A program made the translations under genes and the position numbers. The notes beneath the pieces are model-generated. The model was not told the origin of the DNA and made no database searches. It saw only the letters and a program-made list of their open reading frames with translations. Shown here piece by piece: positions 55,009 through 64,000 of a stretch of DNA of 64,000 nucleotides. The number at the start of each line of letters is the position of its first letter. Within the stretch, counting starts at the first letter, position 1. Origin of the DNA: Pseudomonas sp. Irchel 3E13 (GTDB taxonomy: Bacteria; Pseudomonadota; Gammaproteobacteria; Pseudomonadales; Pseudomonadaceae); NCBI RefSeq assembly GCF_900187455.1, contig NZ_FYDX01000006.1:62001-126000 (forward strand), in the 5' to 3' direction.

Positions 55009-57074
55009 CTGTTTTTCCCCACGCAATCGGCTTGCTGCGCGTTCAGGACCTGGCTGTCGAGCGTCAGGCTGTTACCGCCCCCTCCGCCTGTCTTGGTCAC
55101 GGGCCCCGTGAGCGTGAGCGCGATGCCATCCAGCGTGATGCCCGCACTGTCGATACGCAGCGTGCCGCCGGGGCCCTTGATGACAAATGCGTCGGCAGCG
55201 TGGATTTCATACACCTTGGTGTGGTGCGTAATGCTATGGCCGGCCTTCACCGTGACATCCCCTTGCACCTGCTGGTCCAGATGCCCGCCAATCTCCACCC
55301 GCTGATTGGCCGCGGTCTTGTCCAGGCGGTCATTGCCGACCTGTTCGGTACGGTCCTGGCCAGTACTGATGGTGTGATGGCGGCCAATGCTCAGTTCGTC
55401 GTCCTGGCCGATCTGATGCCGCCGGTTCACGCCGATGAGCACTTGCTCGTGATTGCCCACGGTGTCCTTGCGGTCGTGGCCGATGGTCAGGGTTTCGTCG
55501 TTCTCGACCTGCTCGCTGCGGTCATGGCCGACGAAGGTGGTTTCGTCGTTCTTGACGACGTTGTTCTGGTCCCTCTGCGCATGAATGAACACCTCTTCCT
55601 GCCCGGCCTCATCCTCGAAGCGCAGCTCGTTGAAGCCATTGCCCTTGTGGGTCTGGCTCTTGAGGGTCATGCGGGTCTTGTGCTTCGGCAGTTCGTAGGG
55701 CGGCCGCTGCAGGGCATTGAAGCCTCGGCCGGTGATAACCGGTTGGTCCGGGTCGCCGTCGAAGTTGCTGACGATCACTTCCTGACCAATACGCGGAATC
55801 GCCATATGACCCCAGAGCGCACCGGCGATGTTCTGCGAGACGCGGATCCAGCAGGAGCTGTGTTCGTCCTCGTTACCCTCGCGGTCCCACGGGAACTGCA
55901 CCTTCACCCGGCCGAATTCGTCGCAGTAGATTTCCTCGCCCGGTGGACCGACTACCTTCGCCGGCTGCGGGCCGTCGATGCGCGGTTTGGGCAAGGCCTC
56001 GGCGCGCCATTCGGCATCGTCCGGCACCAGGATGGCGACGCAGTTGTAGTGGGTGCCCTGGGTGGCGTCGGCGCTGTCCTCGCCTTGGCTGACGTATTGT
56101 TTGCCGTGGTGCTCCAGGCGGATTGGGCGCCAGCCGCGATTCAGGTCTTCACGCGGGTGGCCAACGAGGTCGAAGTAGATGCCCGGCACCAGGCGCGCGT
56201 CGTCACCTTCGGTGATCACCTGGCAGGCATCGCCGCGAAGTCCACGCAGGCGGTCGCGGGTGAAGGCTTCGCCCACTTCGCCCTTGTAGCGGCCGGGATA
56301 GTCGTAGCGTTCGTAGCTTTTGGCCTGGTGCTCCAGATCGGTGGCTTCGCGCCGGGTTTGCTGGTTGTACAGCGGGTTCTTGAAGCTGTAGTCGCGCTGG
56401 GTCTGGCGTGCGCTGCGCACGTTTTCGGTGTAGGTGAAGGTGTGCAGCGCCGGACCCGGCCGGTCGCCGCCGGGCCGGGGGTTGTATTCCACCGGCTGGC
56501 CGGGCTGCTTGCCGAAGATCCACAGGCGATCGCAATGGACCAGGCGGTGGCCTTCGGCGCTGTGCAGGAAACCGTAGAAAAAGCCTTCCTCGCGCATGAT
56601 GCGTTCGACGAAGTGGTAGTCGGTGTCGCCGGCCTGCACGCAGTATTCGCGAGTTTCATGGGTGTTGGTGATGCGTTGTTCGTAGTCCAGGGCGAGGGCG
56701 TGTTTCTTCAGCATCGCGGTGGCGATGTCGGGTACGGTGAGGGTCTGGAAAATGCGCCAGTCCGAGGCCAGTCGCAGGCGGGCCAGGCGCGGCTCAACGA
56801 TGGCGCGATAGCGGGTGCGGCGAAAGCCTGTCGCGCCTTGCTGGAACGAGCTGACCGAGCCGTGCACATAGCGCACGGGCTGGCCGCTTTGCCAGAGGGT
56901 GAGCAGCGCCGGGCGGTCGAGGACCTGGCCAAAGTCGACGGCGGAATTGGCGCAACTCAGGTCGACTTCGAGGCGGAAGGTCTCGGAGAGGCCTTCAGTG
57001 AGGTGGAATTCGACGACCTCGAAGGAATCGGGGCCGGCGCTGAAGGTGAAGCGCAGGTCGGATTGGACGGGCAT
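55005..57074 (-). CDS. vgrG: Type VI secretion spike protein VgrG
   Basis: A 689-residue spike protein. It has a gp27-like base (about 1-370, 'FRLEVDLSCANSAVDFGQVLDRPALLTL'), the gp5 OB-fold and the VgrG signature ('DEFGRVKVQFPWDREG', 'QNIAGALWGHMAIPRIGQEVIVSNFDGDPDQPVITG'), then a repetitive beta-helix needle ('VENDETLTIGHDRKDTVGNHEQVLIG', DUF2345-type end). No enzymatic extension is present, so it carries cargo rather than being itself toxic. ATG at 57074 is the first of the conserved start. It is an orphan: no tss structural genes lie in the window. Confidence 0.95.
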   Translation of the reverse strand: MPVQSDLRFTFSAGPDSFEVVEFHLTEGLSETFRLEVDLSCANSAVDFGQVLDRPALLTLWQSGQPVRYVHGSVSSFQQGATGFRRTRYRAIVEPRLARLRLASDWRIFQTLTVPDIATAMLKKHALALDYEQRITNTHETREYCVQAGDTDYHFVERIMREEGFFYGFLHSAEGHRLVHCDRLWIFGKQPGQPVEYNPRPGGDRPGPALHTFTYTENVRSARQTQRDYSFKNPLYNQQTRREATDLEHQAKSYERYDYPGRYKGEVGEAFTRDRLRGLRGDACQVITEGDDARLVPGIYFDLVGHPREDLNRGWRPIRLEHHGKQYVSQGEDSADATQGTHYNCVAILVPDDAEWRAEALPKPRIDGPQPAKVVGPPGEEIYCDEFGRVKVQFPWDREGNEDEHSSCWIRVSQNIAGALWGHMAIPRIGQEVIVSNFDGDPDQPVITGRGFNALQRPPYELPKHKTRMTLKSQTHKGNGFNELRFEDEAGQEEVFIHAQRDQNNVVKNDETTFVGHDRSEQVENDETLTIGHDRKDTVGNHEQVLIGVNRRHQIGQDDELSIGRHHTISTGQDRTEQVGNDRLDKTAANQRVEIGGHLDQQVQGDVTVKAGHSITHHTKVYEIHAADAFVIKGPGGTLRIDSAGITLDGIALTLTGPVTKTGGGGGNSLTLDSQVLNAQQADCVGKNR

Positions 57075-57242
57075 GCAGTGTTCTCTGCAACTACGCACCC
57101 ATCGCGAGAATCAGCGCCGGGTCGCATGTGGATGAGGTATCCACACAGGGCGCCAGGCCAGAAGGTTGCCGGCCGCGGACCAAGGGGATTTCCATGGAAA
57201 TGATTCCGTGGAAATCCTGAACCCGGTCCGGCATCGTTGATA

Positions 57243-57256
57243 TAGGAATATTCCTA
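57243..57256. promoter_or_regulatory. 14-base palindrome upstream of vgrG
   Basis: TAGGAATATTCCTA is a perfect palindrome 169 bases upstream of the vgrG ATG. The 270-base gap also holds a partial REP-like hairpin near the chemoreceptor end (57300-57338). No sigma-54 or clear sigma-70 promoter was found. Confidence 0.4.
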
Positions 57257-57299
57257 ATTACGGCGGTGAAACTGCGGAGCTTTGGAAGCCTGTTCTGTC

Positions 57300-57338
57300 A
57301 GAGCGGCTTTAGCCGCGAAGGACCGCAACGCGGTCCCG
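57300..57338. repeat. Partial REP-like element
   Basis: The hairpin GCGGCT-TTA-GCCGC is joined to GGACCGC-AAC-GCGGTCC, a unit also found within the 17.8 kb REPIN, but lacks the GTAGGAGC core. It ends seven bases before the chemoreceptor stop codon. Confidence 0.5.
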
Positions 57339-57344
57339 GCGATT

Positions 57345-59261
57345 TCAGATCCGGAACCGCGCCACCAACGATTGCAAATGCGTCCCCAGCCGCGCCAGCT
57401 CAACGCTGGACGCCGCCGTCTCTTCGCTCGCCGCGCTGGTCTGATCCGACACGTCGCGCACGCTCATCACGCTGCGGTTGATCTCTTCCGCCACCGCGCT
57501 CTGCTGCTCCGCCGCCGCCGCAATCTGCTGGTTCATCGACTGGATCGACGACACCGTGCGGGTAATGGTTTCCAGCGAAACCCCGGCACTGCGGGTCAGT
57601 TCGACGCTGCTTTCGGTCAGGCCGCGGCTGTTGTCCATGACACTGGCGACCTGCTGGGTGCCGCTCTGCAAGCCGGCGATCAGCTCTTCGATTTCTTCGG
57701 TGGACTGCTGGGTCCGCTGCGCCAGGCTGCGCACTTCGTCGGCGACCACGGCGAATCCACGCCCGGCTTCGCCCGCACGGGCCGCTTCGATGGCGGCGTT
57801 GAGGGCCAGGAGGTTGGTCTGCTGGGCCACCGACTTGATCACATCAAGCACGCTGCCGATCTTCTCGCTCTCGGATTTGAGCTTGTTCATCGCCTCGCTG
57901 GAGTTACCGACTTCCTTGGCCAGACGCTCGATCTGAGCGATCACTTCGGACACTACCCGATCACCCTCGCGGGCCTGCTGGTCGGCCATCAGCGCCGCCT
58001 CGGAGGCTTCCTCGGCATTGCGCGCGACTTCATGCACGGTCGCGGCCATTTCGTTCATGGCGGTGGCAACCTGGTCGGTCTCGACTTTCTGGCTGTTGAC
58101 CCCGGCACTGGTCTGCTCGGTGACGGCGGAGAGTTCTTCGGCGGCGCTGGCAATCTGGGTGACACCGTCGCTGATGCCACCGATCAGCTCACGCAGGCTG
58201 ACGGTCATGCGCTGCATGCTGCGCTGCAACTGGCCCAATTCGTCGCGGCGCTGGTCGATGAGGTCGTGGCTGAGGTCGCCACCGGCAATGCGGTCCACGG
58301 CGGTCAGGGTGTGGCGCAGCGGAACGATGATCTGCCGGGTGATGGCCCAGGACGCGATCACGCCGAACAGCATTGCCAGCACAGTGGCGAGGGCCAGGGT
58401 CGACTTGGCGTTCTTCGATTCGGCATTGCGCAACTGGGTCTGCGACTTGGTCAGGTCCATGCTCAGGTTGAGCAGCTTCGTGCCCTGTTCGCCCATCTGC
58501 CGCAGGGCCAGGTCGCTGGCTTCCTGGGCGGTGCCGAACTGCACCACGGCGCCGCGATACACGCTTAGCGATTCGGCGGCGCTGCCCAGATCGGCGTGGT
58601 GCTCGCTCGGTACTTTGCCCGGCAGGGCCTTGAGCAGGGTAACCGCCTGGTCGATGGCGGCGAGGGCGGTTTGCTGGAACTCCGGTTTGGCGCTGTAAGT
58701 GTAGCCACGCACCTGGAAGCGCGCTTGCTGCAGCAGCTTCGACACTTCAACGGCGTTGTTGAACAGCACGGCGTCGCCGCTTTGCAGCAGCGCCTGCTCG
58801 ACCTCGGCAAGCAGCCCCGCGGCCTTGTCGGCGCTGGCGCCAAGCGCGGCACGGGCGGCCTCGCGGGCGTCGGCGGCGGCCTTCAGGTCGGCGAAGTAAC
58901 GCTGGTAGGCCTGCACGGCGTCGCGCTGCTGTTGCAGGCGCTTGCTGTCTTCGCCTTCGCGGATGCGCTTGCTGACGTTCTGCAGTACACCCTCCAGCGA
59001 TGCCAGGGCGTTTTCCACCAGGGTGGTCGACGCGGCATCGCGGTTGTGTTCGTAGGCTTGGCGGGCAATGCGCAGAACCTGGGTGCCCTGGTACACCTCG
59101 GAGATTTCGCCGAGCTTGTCACCACGGTTGATCACGCCTTCGAGGCCCAGCCAACCGGTGAGAGTGATCACCAGGGTCAGCAGCAAAACGATGCTGAAGC
59201 CGATGCCCAGTTTGAGATTGACGCTCACATTACCCAGGTGCTGGGCCATCCAACGGTACAT
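57345..59261 (-). CDS. Methyl-accepting chemotaxis protein, HBM-type (McpK/McpS-like)
   Basis: A 638-residue chemoreceptor. The first helix (about 17-40) and second (about 288-310) bound a ~245-residue all-helical periplasmic domain, the length and character of the helical bimodular (HBM) sensor that binds carboxylates in McpS and alpha-ketoglutarate in McpK. A HAMP domain and a signalling domain with '[28 protein letters not shown]' follow. In P. aeruginosa the gene next to rsmE-tatCBA is mcpK, so orthology is likely; ligand not readable. The 3' 117 bases are the source, or a sibling, of the fragment in the 47.6 kb scar. Confidence 0.9.
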   Translation of the reverse strand: MYRWMAQHLGNVSVNLKLGIGFSIVLLLTLVITLTGWLGLEGVINRGDKLGEISEVYQGTQVLRIARQAYEHNRDAASTTLVENALASLEGVLQNVSKRIREGEDSKRLQQQRDAVQAYQRYFADLKAAADAREAARAALGASADKAAGLLAEVEQALLQSGDAVLFNNAVEVSKLLQQARFQVRGYTYSAKPEFQQTALAAIDQAVTLLKALPGKVPSEHHADLGSAAESLSVYRGAVVQFGTAQEASDLALRQMGEQGTKLLNLSMDLTKSQTQLRNAESKNAKSTLALATVLAMLFGVIASWAITRQIIVPLRHTLTAVDRIAGGDLSHDLIDQRRDELGQLQRSMQRMTVSLRELIGGISDGVTQIASAAEELSAVTEQTSAGVNSQKVETDQVATAMNEMAATVHEVARNAEEASEAALMADQQAREGDRVVSEVIAQIERLAKEVGNSSEAMNKLKSESEKIGSVLDVIKSVAQQTNLLALNAAIEAARAGEAGRGFAVVADEVRSLAQRTQQSTEEIEELIAGLQSGTQQVASVMDNSRGLTESSVELTRSAGVSLETITRTVSSIQSMNQQIAAAAEQQSAVAEEINRSVMSVRDVSDQTSAASEETAASSVELARLGTHLQSLVARFRI

Positions 59262-59408
59262 GGTGTGACTCCACTTCGATCGATCAGGCAGGTTCTTTAT
59301 TCTGGTGTTCCTGCATCGGCGCGGGGCTACAAAACTGAAGGTGGCAAAAGCGTCTAAACCGGGGCTGAAGGGTTAGCCAATGGTCTTATATAAAGTGTGG
59401 GGATTACC

Positions 59409-60116
59409 TTAGAACAGCCGCGCGAGCAGAGCCGTGACAGCAGTTTCCACCCGGAGAATCCGATCGCCCAGTTGCACCGGTGCCAGCCCGGCTTTGCCGA
59501 GCAGGTCGATCTCGTAAGGAATCCAGCCACCCTCCGGGCCGATCGCCAGGGTCACCGCTTCGTCCACGCCGCGAGGGCAGGGCGGATGGTTGCCGGGATG
59601 GCCGACCAGGCCAAGCGTGCCCTGGGCGATGGCGGGCAAGCGGTCTTCGACGAAGGGCTTGAAGCGCTTCTCGATAATGACCTCGGGCAGCACCGTGTCC
59701 CGTGCTTGTTCAAGGCCAAGGATGAGGTTCTCGCGGATCGCCGCGGGTTCGAGGAAGGGGGTTTGCCAGAAGCTCTTTTCCACCCGGTAGCTATTGACCA
59801 GCACCAGCTTCGTCACGCCCATGGTGGCGACGGTCTGGAACACCCGGCGGAGCATTTTCGGCCGCGGCAGGGCGAGCACGAGGGTCAGCGGCAGCTTGGC
59901 CGGTGGCGGCTGGTCGAAGCTCAGCGAGAGTTCCGCCTCATGGCCTTCCAGCCGTTCGACCGTGGCCTGGCCCATCAGGCCGCCGAGGCGGCCGACGCGC
60001 AGGCTGTCACCCACCGCGACGCGGTGGATTTCCTGCATGTGGGTAAAGCGGCGGTCGCTCAGGACCGCCCGGTCGGCCGCGATGAAGTCGGCCTCTTCGA
60101 GCAGCAGCACGTTCAC
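59409..60116 (-). CDS. rsmE: 16S rRNA (uracil(1498)-N(3))-methyltransferase
   Basis: A 235-residue SPOUT-family enzyme with an N-terminal PUA-like RNA-binding part (about 1-70, '[21 protein letters not shown]') and C-terminal knot motifs '[29 protein letters not shown]', 'LAIGPEGGW' and '[17 protein letters not shown]'. It methylates U1498 in the decoding centre. Its ATG overlaps the tatC stop by four bases. Confidence 0.96.
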   Translation of the reverse strand: MNVLLLEEADFIAADRAVLSDRRFTHMQEIHRVAVGDSLRVGRLGGLMGQATVERLEGHEAELSLSFDQPPPAKLPLTLVLALPRPKMLRRVFQTVATMGVTKLVLVNSYRVEKSFWQTPFLEPAAIRENLILGLEQARDTVLPEVIIEKRFKPFVEDRLPAIAQGTLGLVGHPGNHPPCPRGVDEAVTLAIGPEGGWIPYEIDLLGKAGLAPVQLGDRILRVETAVTALLARLF

Positions 60117-60904
60117 TGTTGGGTCGCTGGCGGCTGGTCGTCAGGGGTGTCGCTGCGGGTGTCGTGCTCCTGGCTGCGCTTGCGGATCAAGGCGCCGAAC
60201 AGCACGCCAATTTCAAACAGCATCCACATCGGTACGGCCAGCAGGGTCTGCGAGAAAATGTCTGGCGGGGTCAGGATCATGCCGACCACGAAGCAGCCGA
60301 TGATCACGTACGGACGGATCTTGCGCAGGTACTGCACATCGACCACGCCGATCCACACCAGCAGCACCACCGCGACAGGAATCTCGAAGGCGACGCCGAA
60401 CGCGAAGAACAGTGTCATGACGAAGTCGAGATAGCTGGCGATGTCGGTCATCATCGACACGCCTTCGGGGGTCGCGCTGGCGAAGAAACCGAAGATCAGC
60501 GGGAACACCAGGAAATAGGCGAAGGCCATGCCGGCGTAGAACAGGAAGATGCTGGACACCAGCAGCGGAATGGCGATGCGCTTTTCGTGGCGGTACAGGC
60601 CTGGCGCAATGAAGCCCCAGATCTGGTGCAGGATGAACGGGATCGCCAGGAACAGCGAAACGATCATGGTCAGCTTGAACGGCGTCAGGAACGGCGAGGC
60701 CACGTCGGTGGCGATCATCGTCGCGTTGGCCGGCAGGTGCGCGCGCAGCGGCGCCGAAACCAGGGTGTAGATCTGCTGGGCGAACGAGAACAGGCCGATG
60801 AAGATCAGAAAGACCGCCGCGACGCAGCGCAGCAGGCGAGTACGCAGTTCGGTCAGGTGCGAGACCAGCGGCATGGGCTGGTCGTGTTCCGGAATTTCGC
60901 TCAT
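60113..60904 (-). CDS. tatC: Sec-independent translocase subunit TatC
   Basis: A 263-residue polytopic protein with six membrane helices, the receptor for twin-arginine signal peptides. Typical segments are '[17 protein letters not shown]' at the N-terminus (the Glu recognises the signal peptide) and '[42 protein letters not shown]'. The C-terminal tail is hydrophilic. Overlaps tatB and rsmE by four bases each. Confidence 0.97.
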   Translation of the reverse strand: MSEIPEHDQPMPLVSHLTELRTRLLRCVAAVFLIFIGLFSFAQQIYTLVSAPLRAHLPANATMIATDVASPFLTPFKLTMIVSLFLAIPFILHQIWGFIAPGLYRHEKRIAIPLLVSSIFLFYAGMAFAYFLVFPLIFGFFASATPEGVSMMTDIASYLDFVMTLFFAFGVAFEIPVAVVLLVWIGVVDVQYLRKIRPYVIIGCFVVGMILTPPDIFSQTLLAVPMWMLFEIGVLFGALIRKRSQEHDTRSDTPDDQPPATQQ

Positions 60905-61302
60905 GGGGCTCGCGGCGGTTGGGTCGGTTCGGTGGACGCCGGTTGGGGCGCGTCGGCGGGTGCCGTCGGCGCCGCGGGGGCTTCGGAAATTACGGCGGCG
61001 GTGGCGGGGGCCACGGGCTCGCTGCCCGGCGTGGTGGACGGATCGGGCGTTGCGCTGTTCGGGTTGAGGATGCGCCGGGCTTCCTGCTCCAGGGAGAGGA
61101 TGTGCTCGTTGTGCAGTTGCCGACGGATATCGTCAGCGCCGATCTCGCGCTCTACTTCCTGCTTGATCGCGTTGAAGCTGCGCTTGAGGCGCCCGACCCA
61201 CAGGCCGGCGGTGCGCGCCGCGCCAGGCAGGCGCTCGGGGCCGAGCACCACAAGGGCGACCAGACCGACGAGCAGCAACTCACTGAAGCTGATCCCGAAC
61301 AT
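60901..61302 (-). CDS. tatB: Sec-independent translocase subunit TatB
   Basis: A 133-residue single-pass protein. The N-terminal helix '[25 protein letters not shown]' with Glu8 and the Gly-Pro hinge is diagnostic. An amphipathic helix (about 25-70) follows and then an Ala/Pro-rich, unstructured tail. Works with TatC in signal-peptide binding. Its start is 4 bases downstream of the tatA stop. Confidence 0.96.
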   Translation of the reverse strand: MFGISFSELLLVGLVALVVLGPERLPGAARTAGLWVGRLKRSFNAIKQEVEREIGADDIRRQLHNEHILSLEQEARRILNPNSATPDPSTTPGSEPVAPATAAVISEAPAAPTAPADAPQPASTEPTQPPRAP

Positions 61303-61306
61303 GTGT

Positions 61307-61585
61307 TCACTCTTTCCTTGCAGGTTCAGCGTCCTGAACCTTCTGCGCCTGGCCGTCGATGGTGTGCGGCTGGTTCAGTGGGGTGCCCTGCGGTTGTACC
61401 GGTTGGGCAGGTTGTGCGGTTTGCACGGTCGGCTCGGCGGGCTTGTCTTCTTCGTTCATGGCCTTGCGAAAGCCCTTGATCGACTCGCCCAGGTCGCCGC
61501 CGAAGTTCTTCAGTTTCTTGGTACCGAATACCAGTACCACGACGACCAGCAGAACAATCCAGTGTTTCCAGTCAAAAATACCCAT
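61307..61585 (-). CDS. tatA: Sec-independent translocase subunit TatA
   Basis: A 92-residue pore-forming subunit. The short N-terminal helix '[25 protein letters not shown]' with the Phe-Gly hinge is followed by the amphipathic helix '[16 protein letters not shown]' and a Gln/Pro-rich tail. First of tatABC, 25 bases after hisE, so probably on the same transcript as hisI-hisE. Confidence 0.96.
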   Translation of the reverse strand: MGIFDWKHWIVLLVVVVLVFGTKKLKNFGGDLGESIKGFRKAMNEEDKPAEPTVQTAQPAQPVQPQGTPLNQPHTIDGQAQKVQDAEPARKE

Positions 61586-61610
61586 GGTGCAGTTCCTCGA
61601 ATGAATTCAG

Positions 61611-61946
61611 TTAGGCCGATGGCTGGCGGGCCGCCTTTTCGTCGTGGCCGGACAGTCCGAAACGGCGCTCCAGCTCGTCCAGCACGGCTTGCGGGTGCTG
61701 GCCCAACGCGGAGAGCATGACCATGCTATGGAACCACAGGTCGGCGGTTTCATAGATGACATCGCTGTAATCACCGCTGACGGCGGCGTCCTTGGCGGCG
61801 ATGATGGTTTCCACCGACTCTTCGCCGACCTTCTCCAGGATCTTGTTCAGGCCCTTGTGGTGCAGGCTGGCGACGTAGGAGCTGTCGGGGGCCGCGCCTT
61901 TGCGCGATTCCAGCACTTCGGCCAGGCGGGTCAGGGTGTCGCTCAT
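61611..61946 (-). CDS. hisE: Phosphoribosyl-ATP pyrophosphohydrolase
   Basis: A 111-residue all-alpha MazG-like enzyme for the second step of histidine synthesis. Metal-binding '[15 protein letters not shown]' and '[14 protein letters not shown]' motifs are present. ATG at 61946 ([17 protein letters not shown]) is the family start. Its start lies one base before the stop region of hisI (TGACATGAG on the minus strand), so the two are adjacent and coupled. Confidence 0.95.
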   Translation of the reverse strand: MSDTLTRLAEVLESRKGAAPDSSYVASLHHKGLNKILEKVGEESVETIIAAKDAAVSGDYSDVIYETADLWFHSMVMLSALGQHPQAVLDELERRFGLSGHDEKAARQPSA

Positions 61947-61947
61947 G

Positions 61948-62340
61948 TCAGTGTCCTGCGCTGTAGATGGCATGCGGGTCTTTGAGGACCGGATCGACGG
62001 TTTTCCACTGGCCGTCCTCGAAGACGCGATAGAAGCAGCTTTCGCGGCCGGTATGGCAGGCGATGTGCCCCAGTTGCTCGACCATCAGGATGATCACGTC
62101 GGCGTCGCAGTCCAGGCGCATTTCATGCAGCTTCTGCACGTGGCCGGACTCCTCGCCCTTGCGCCACAGTTTGCCACGGGAGCGCGACCAGTAGATGGCG
62201 CGCTGCTCGGCGGCGGTCAGGGCCAGCGATTCGCGGTTCATCCAGGCCATCATCAGCACGCGTCCGGTCTTGTGGTCCTGGGCGATGGCCGGCACCAGGC
62301 CGTCGCTGTTCCAGTTGATCTCGTCCAGCCAGTCTTTCAT
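61948..62340 (-). CDS. hisI: Phosphoribosyl-AMP cyclohydrolase
   Basis: A 130-residue zinc/magnesium enzyme for the third step of histidine synthesis. Key motifs are '[22 protein letters not shown]', '[20 protein letters not shown]', '[13 protein letters not shown]' and the Cys/His positions '[13 protein letters not shown]'. ATG at 62340 is used. HisI and HisE are separate proteins here, not the fused HisIE of enterobacteria. Confidence 0.96.
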   Translation of the reverse strand: MKDWLDEINWNSDGLVPAIAQDHKTGRVLMMAWMNRESLALTAAEQRAIYWSRSRGKLWRKGEESGHVQKLHEMRLDCDADVIILMVEQLGHIACHTGRESCFYRVFEDGQWKTVDPVLKDPHAIYSAGH

Positions 62341-62412
62341 CTTCGACTCCAAAAAAGGCCACGGCCCCACGCCGATGCCGCCCGCTAGTGTGCCAGCCGT
62401 TCAACCGGCTGG

Positions 62413-64000
62413 CTATCGACGCACCACCAGGTAAAGGCCCGCCGCCAGCATCAGCCAGGCCGGCCAGGCGCTGGTCGCGGCGAGGTTCTCGGCACCGGCG
62501 GCAAGGGTCGCGCCACCGGCCAGCAAGCCGGCGCCGAGCAGGCGCAGGGCCCAGTGGTCGTGCTGTTTCCAGGGCGCGGGAGGGTCGTTGAGGTGGGGCT
62601 GCGACATGCGTTCGAGCAGGTCGCGGGTCATGTTGGCGAGGTGCGGCACCTGTTCGACCTGGCTGTGCAGGTTCTGCAGCAGGGTTTTCGGGCTTACCCG
62701 ATCGCGCATCCAGCGTTCGAGGAACGGCTGGGCGGTGCTCCACAGGTCCAGGTCGGGATAGAGCTGGCGGCCCAAGCCTTCAATGTTCAGCAGGGTTTTC
62801 TGCAACAGAACGAGCTGCGGCTGGACTTCCATGTTGAAGCGCCGCGCGGTCTGGAACAGGCGCATCAGCACCTGTCCAAAGGAGATGTCCTTGAGCGGCT
62901 TCTCGAAGATTGGCTCGCACACGGTGCGGATCGCCGCCTCGAATTCGTTGAGTTTGGTCTGCGCCGGCACCCAGCCGGAATCGATATGCAACTGCGCCAC
63001 GCGGCGGTAGTCGCGCTTGAAGAAGGCGAACAGGTTGCGCGCCAGGTAGTCCTGGTCCTCGGGGGTGAGGCTGCCGACGATGCCGCAGTCGATGGCGATG
63101 TACTGCGGGCTCCACGGCTTCACGGTGCTGACGAAGATGTTGCCGGGGTGCATGTCGGCGTGGAAGAAGCTGTCGCGGAACACCTGGGTGAAGAAGATCT
63201 CCACGCCGCGCTCGGCGAGCATCTTCATGTCGGTGCGCTGGTCGGCGAGGGTGACAAGGTCGGTGACCTGGATGCCGTAGATGCGCTCCATCACCAGCAC
63301 CTTGGGCCGGCACCAGTCCCAGTAGACCTGGGGCACGTACATCATCTCCGAGCCTTCGAAGTTGCGCTTGAGCTGGCTGGCGTTGGCCGCCTCGCGGAGC
63401 AGGTCGAGTTCGTCGTAGATGGTCTTTTCGTAGTCGCTGACCACTTCCACCGGGTGCAGCAGGCGGGCGTCGGCGGAGACCCGCTCGGCGCCACGGGCAA
63501 TCAGGAACAGCCAGGCCAGGTCCTGGGCGATCACCGGCTTGAGGCCGGGCCGAACCACCTTGACCACCACTTCTTCGCCGCTCTTGAGGCGGGCGGCGTG
63601 AACCTGGGCCACCGACGCCGAGGCCAGCGGTTCGACGTCGAAGCGGGCGAACACTTCGCCGACCTTGGCGCCGAGCTGTTCTTCGATCAGCGCCACGGCT
63701 TTCTGCGAATCGAACGGCGGCACGCGGTCCTGCAACAGCATCAGTTCGTCGGCGATGTCCGCCGGCAACAGGTCGCGGCGGGTGGAGAGCAACTGGCCGA
63801 ACTTGATGAAGATCGGCCCGAGGTCCTGCAGCGCCAGGCGCAGGCGCGCGCCACGGCTCAGGTCGAGCTGTTTGCGCGGCAGCCAGCGCCACGGCATGAA
63901 CAGCCGCAAGGCGGCCAGCCACCAGGGCAGGGGCAGGTCGAACAGCAGGTCATCGAGACGGTAGCGGATCACGACGCGCTGGATGCGCAACAGACGGCGG
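62413..64000 (-). CDS. ubiB: Ubiquinone biosynthesis ATPase/kinase-like protein UbiB (5' end outside window)
   Basis: At least 528 residues are visible; the frame stays open to the right edge and the first codons read '..[19 protein letters not shown]', so only about five to eight N-terminal residues are missing. ADCK/UbiB features: '[20 protein letters not shown]' (the KxGQ motif), Ala-rich nucleotide loop '[11 protein letters not shown]', invariant Lys in '[11 protein letters not shown]', '[13 protein letters not shown]' catalytic loop and '[10 protein letters not shown]' metal loop. Two C-terminal hydrophobic helices anchor it in the membrane (about 490-525). Required for coenzyme Q synthesis. 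Next downstream is hisI, 72 bases away. Confidence 0.96.
   Translation of the reverse strand, partial: RRLLRIQRVVIRYRLDDLLFDLPLPWWLAALRLFMPWRWLPRKQLDLSRGARLRLALQDLGPIFIKFGQLLSTRRDLLPADIADELMLLQDRVPPFDSQKAVALIEEQLGAKVGEVFARFDVEPLASASVAQVHAARLKSGEEVVVKVVRPGLKPVIAQDLAWLFLIARGAERVSADARLLHPVEVVSDYEKTIYDELDLLREAANASQLKRNFEGSEMMYVPQVYWDWCRPKVLVMERIYGIQVTDLVTLADQRTDMKMLAERGVEIFFTQVFRDSFFHADMHPGNIFVSTVKPWSPQYIAIDCGIVGSLTPEDQDYLARNLFAFFKRDYRRVAQLHIDSGWVPAQTKLNEFEAAIRTVCEPIFEKPLKDISFGQVLMRLFQTARRFNMEVQPQLVLLQKTLLNIEGLGRQLYPDLDLWSTAQPFLERWMRDRVSPKTLLQNLHSQVEQVPHLANMTRDLLERMSQPHLNDPPAPWKQHDHWALRLLGAGLLAGGATLAAGAENLAATSAWPAWLMLAAGLYLVVRR

Noticed and set aside
47507..57344. Whether the T6SS operon is a prophage or an integrase-borne island
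   Set aside because: No integrase, transposase, tRNA target or att-like direct repeats were found at either edge; the VgrG resembles a phage spike only by descent.

Overview
The window is a chromosomal segment of a fluorescent-group Pseudomonas. This is inferred from gene order (gpmI-envC-ctpA-yibQ, yibN-grxC-secB-trmL, glnA-ntrB-ntrC, the hut cluster, opgGH, ubiB-hisI-hisE-tatABC-rsmE), high G+C coding sequence, and inverted pairs of a short palindromic repeat (core GTAGGAGCGAGC) typical of Pseudomonas REP/REPIN elements. Most of the window is core genome. No tRNA, rRNA, CRISPR array, transposase or integrase was seen.

Layout. 1-8.4 kb: an orphan solute-binding protein, the minus-strand envelope/glycolysis block gpmI, envC, ctpA, yibQ, then yibN-grxC-secB, with trmL and a small membrane protein diverging from overlapping start codons. 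8.6-14.3 kb: nitrogen control (ntrC, ntrB, glnA with a sigma-54 promoter), with a secreted cupin-chorismate mutase fusion gene between ntrB and glnA. 14.3-22.8 kb: thiI, typA, a YkgJ-type protein, glgP, fbp and a DUF924 gene. 22.9-25.9 kb: a dCache chemoreceptor and two small lipoproteins, one a lipocalin. 25.9-38.6 kb: the histidine-utilisation locus hutF / hutC-hutD / hutU-hutXWV-hutH1-hutH2-hutI-hutG. It has a sigma-54 promoter whose start region lies under a HutC operator, and its first ammonia-lyase (HutH1) lacks the Ala-Ser-Gly triad that forms the catalytic MIO group. 38.7-47.5 kb: pip, dtd, the osmoregulated periplasmic glucan genes opgGH, and a polar amino-acid ABC transporter.

47.5-57.3 kb is the accessory part: an orphan type VI secretion (T6SS) cargo operon on the minus strand, in the order vgrG, DUF4123 adaptor, a 1057-residue VasX/BTH_I2691-like membrane-active effector, then four tandem DUF6708-type membrane proteins. 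All seven genes are joined by 4-base ATGA overlaps. Three of the four small paralogues repeat with an exact 776-base period. They share a nearly invariant C-terminal ~148 residues but have strongly divergent two-helix membrane segments, which suggests a diversifying immunity array. The operon's downstream edge is a chimeric scar stitched from pieces homologous to the flanking chemoreceptor gene, the flanking ABC ATPase gene and the effector gene. The operon therefore appears to have been inserted or rearranged between the amino-acid ABC transporter and the HBM-type chemoreceptor gene, which are close neighbours in related Pseudomonas.

57.3-64 kb returns to core genome: the HBM-type chemoreceptor, rsmE, tatC-tatB-tatA, hisE, hisI and the start-truncated ubiB running off the right edge.
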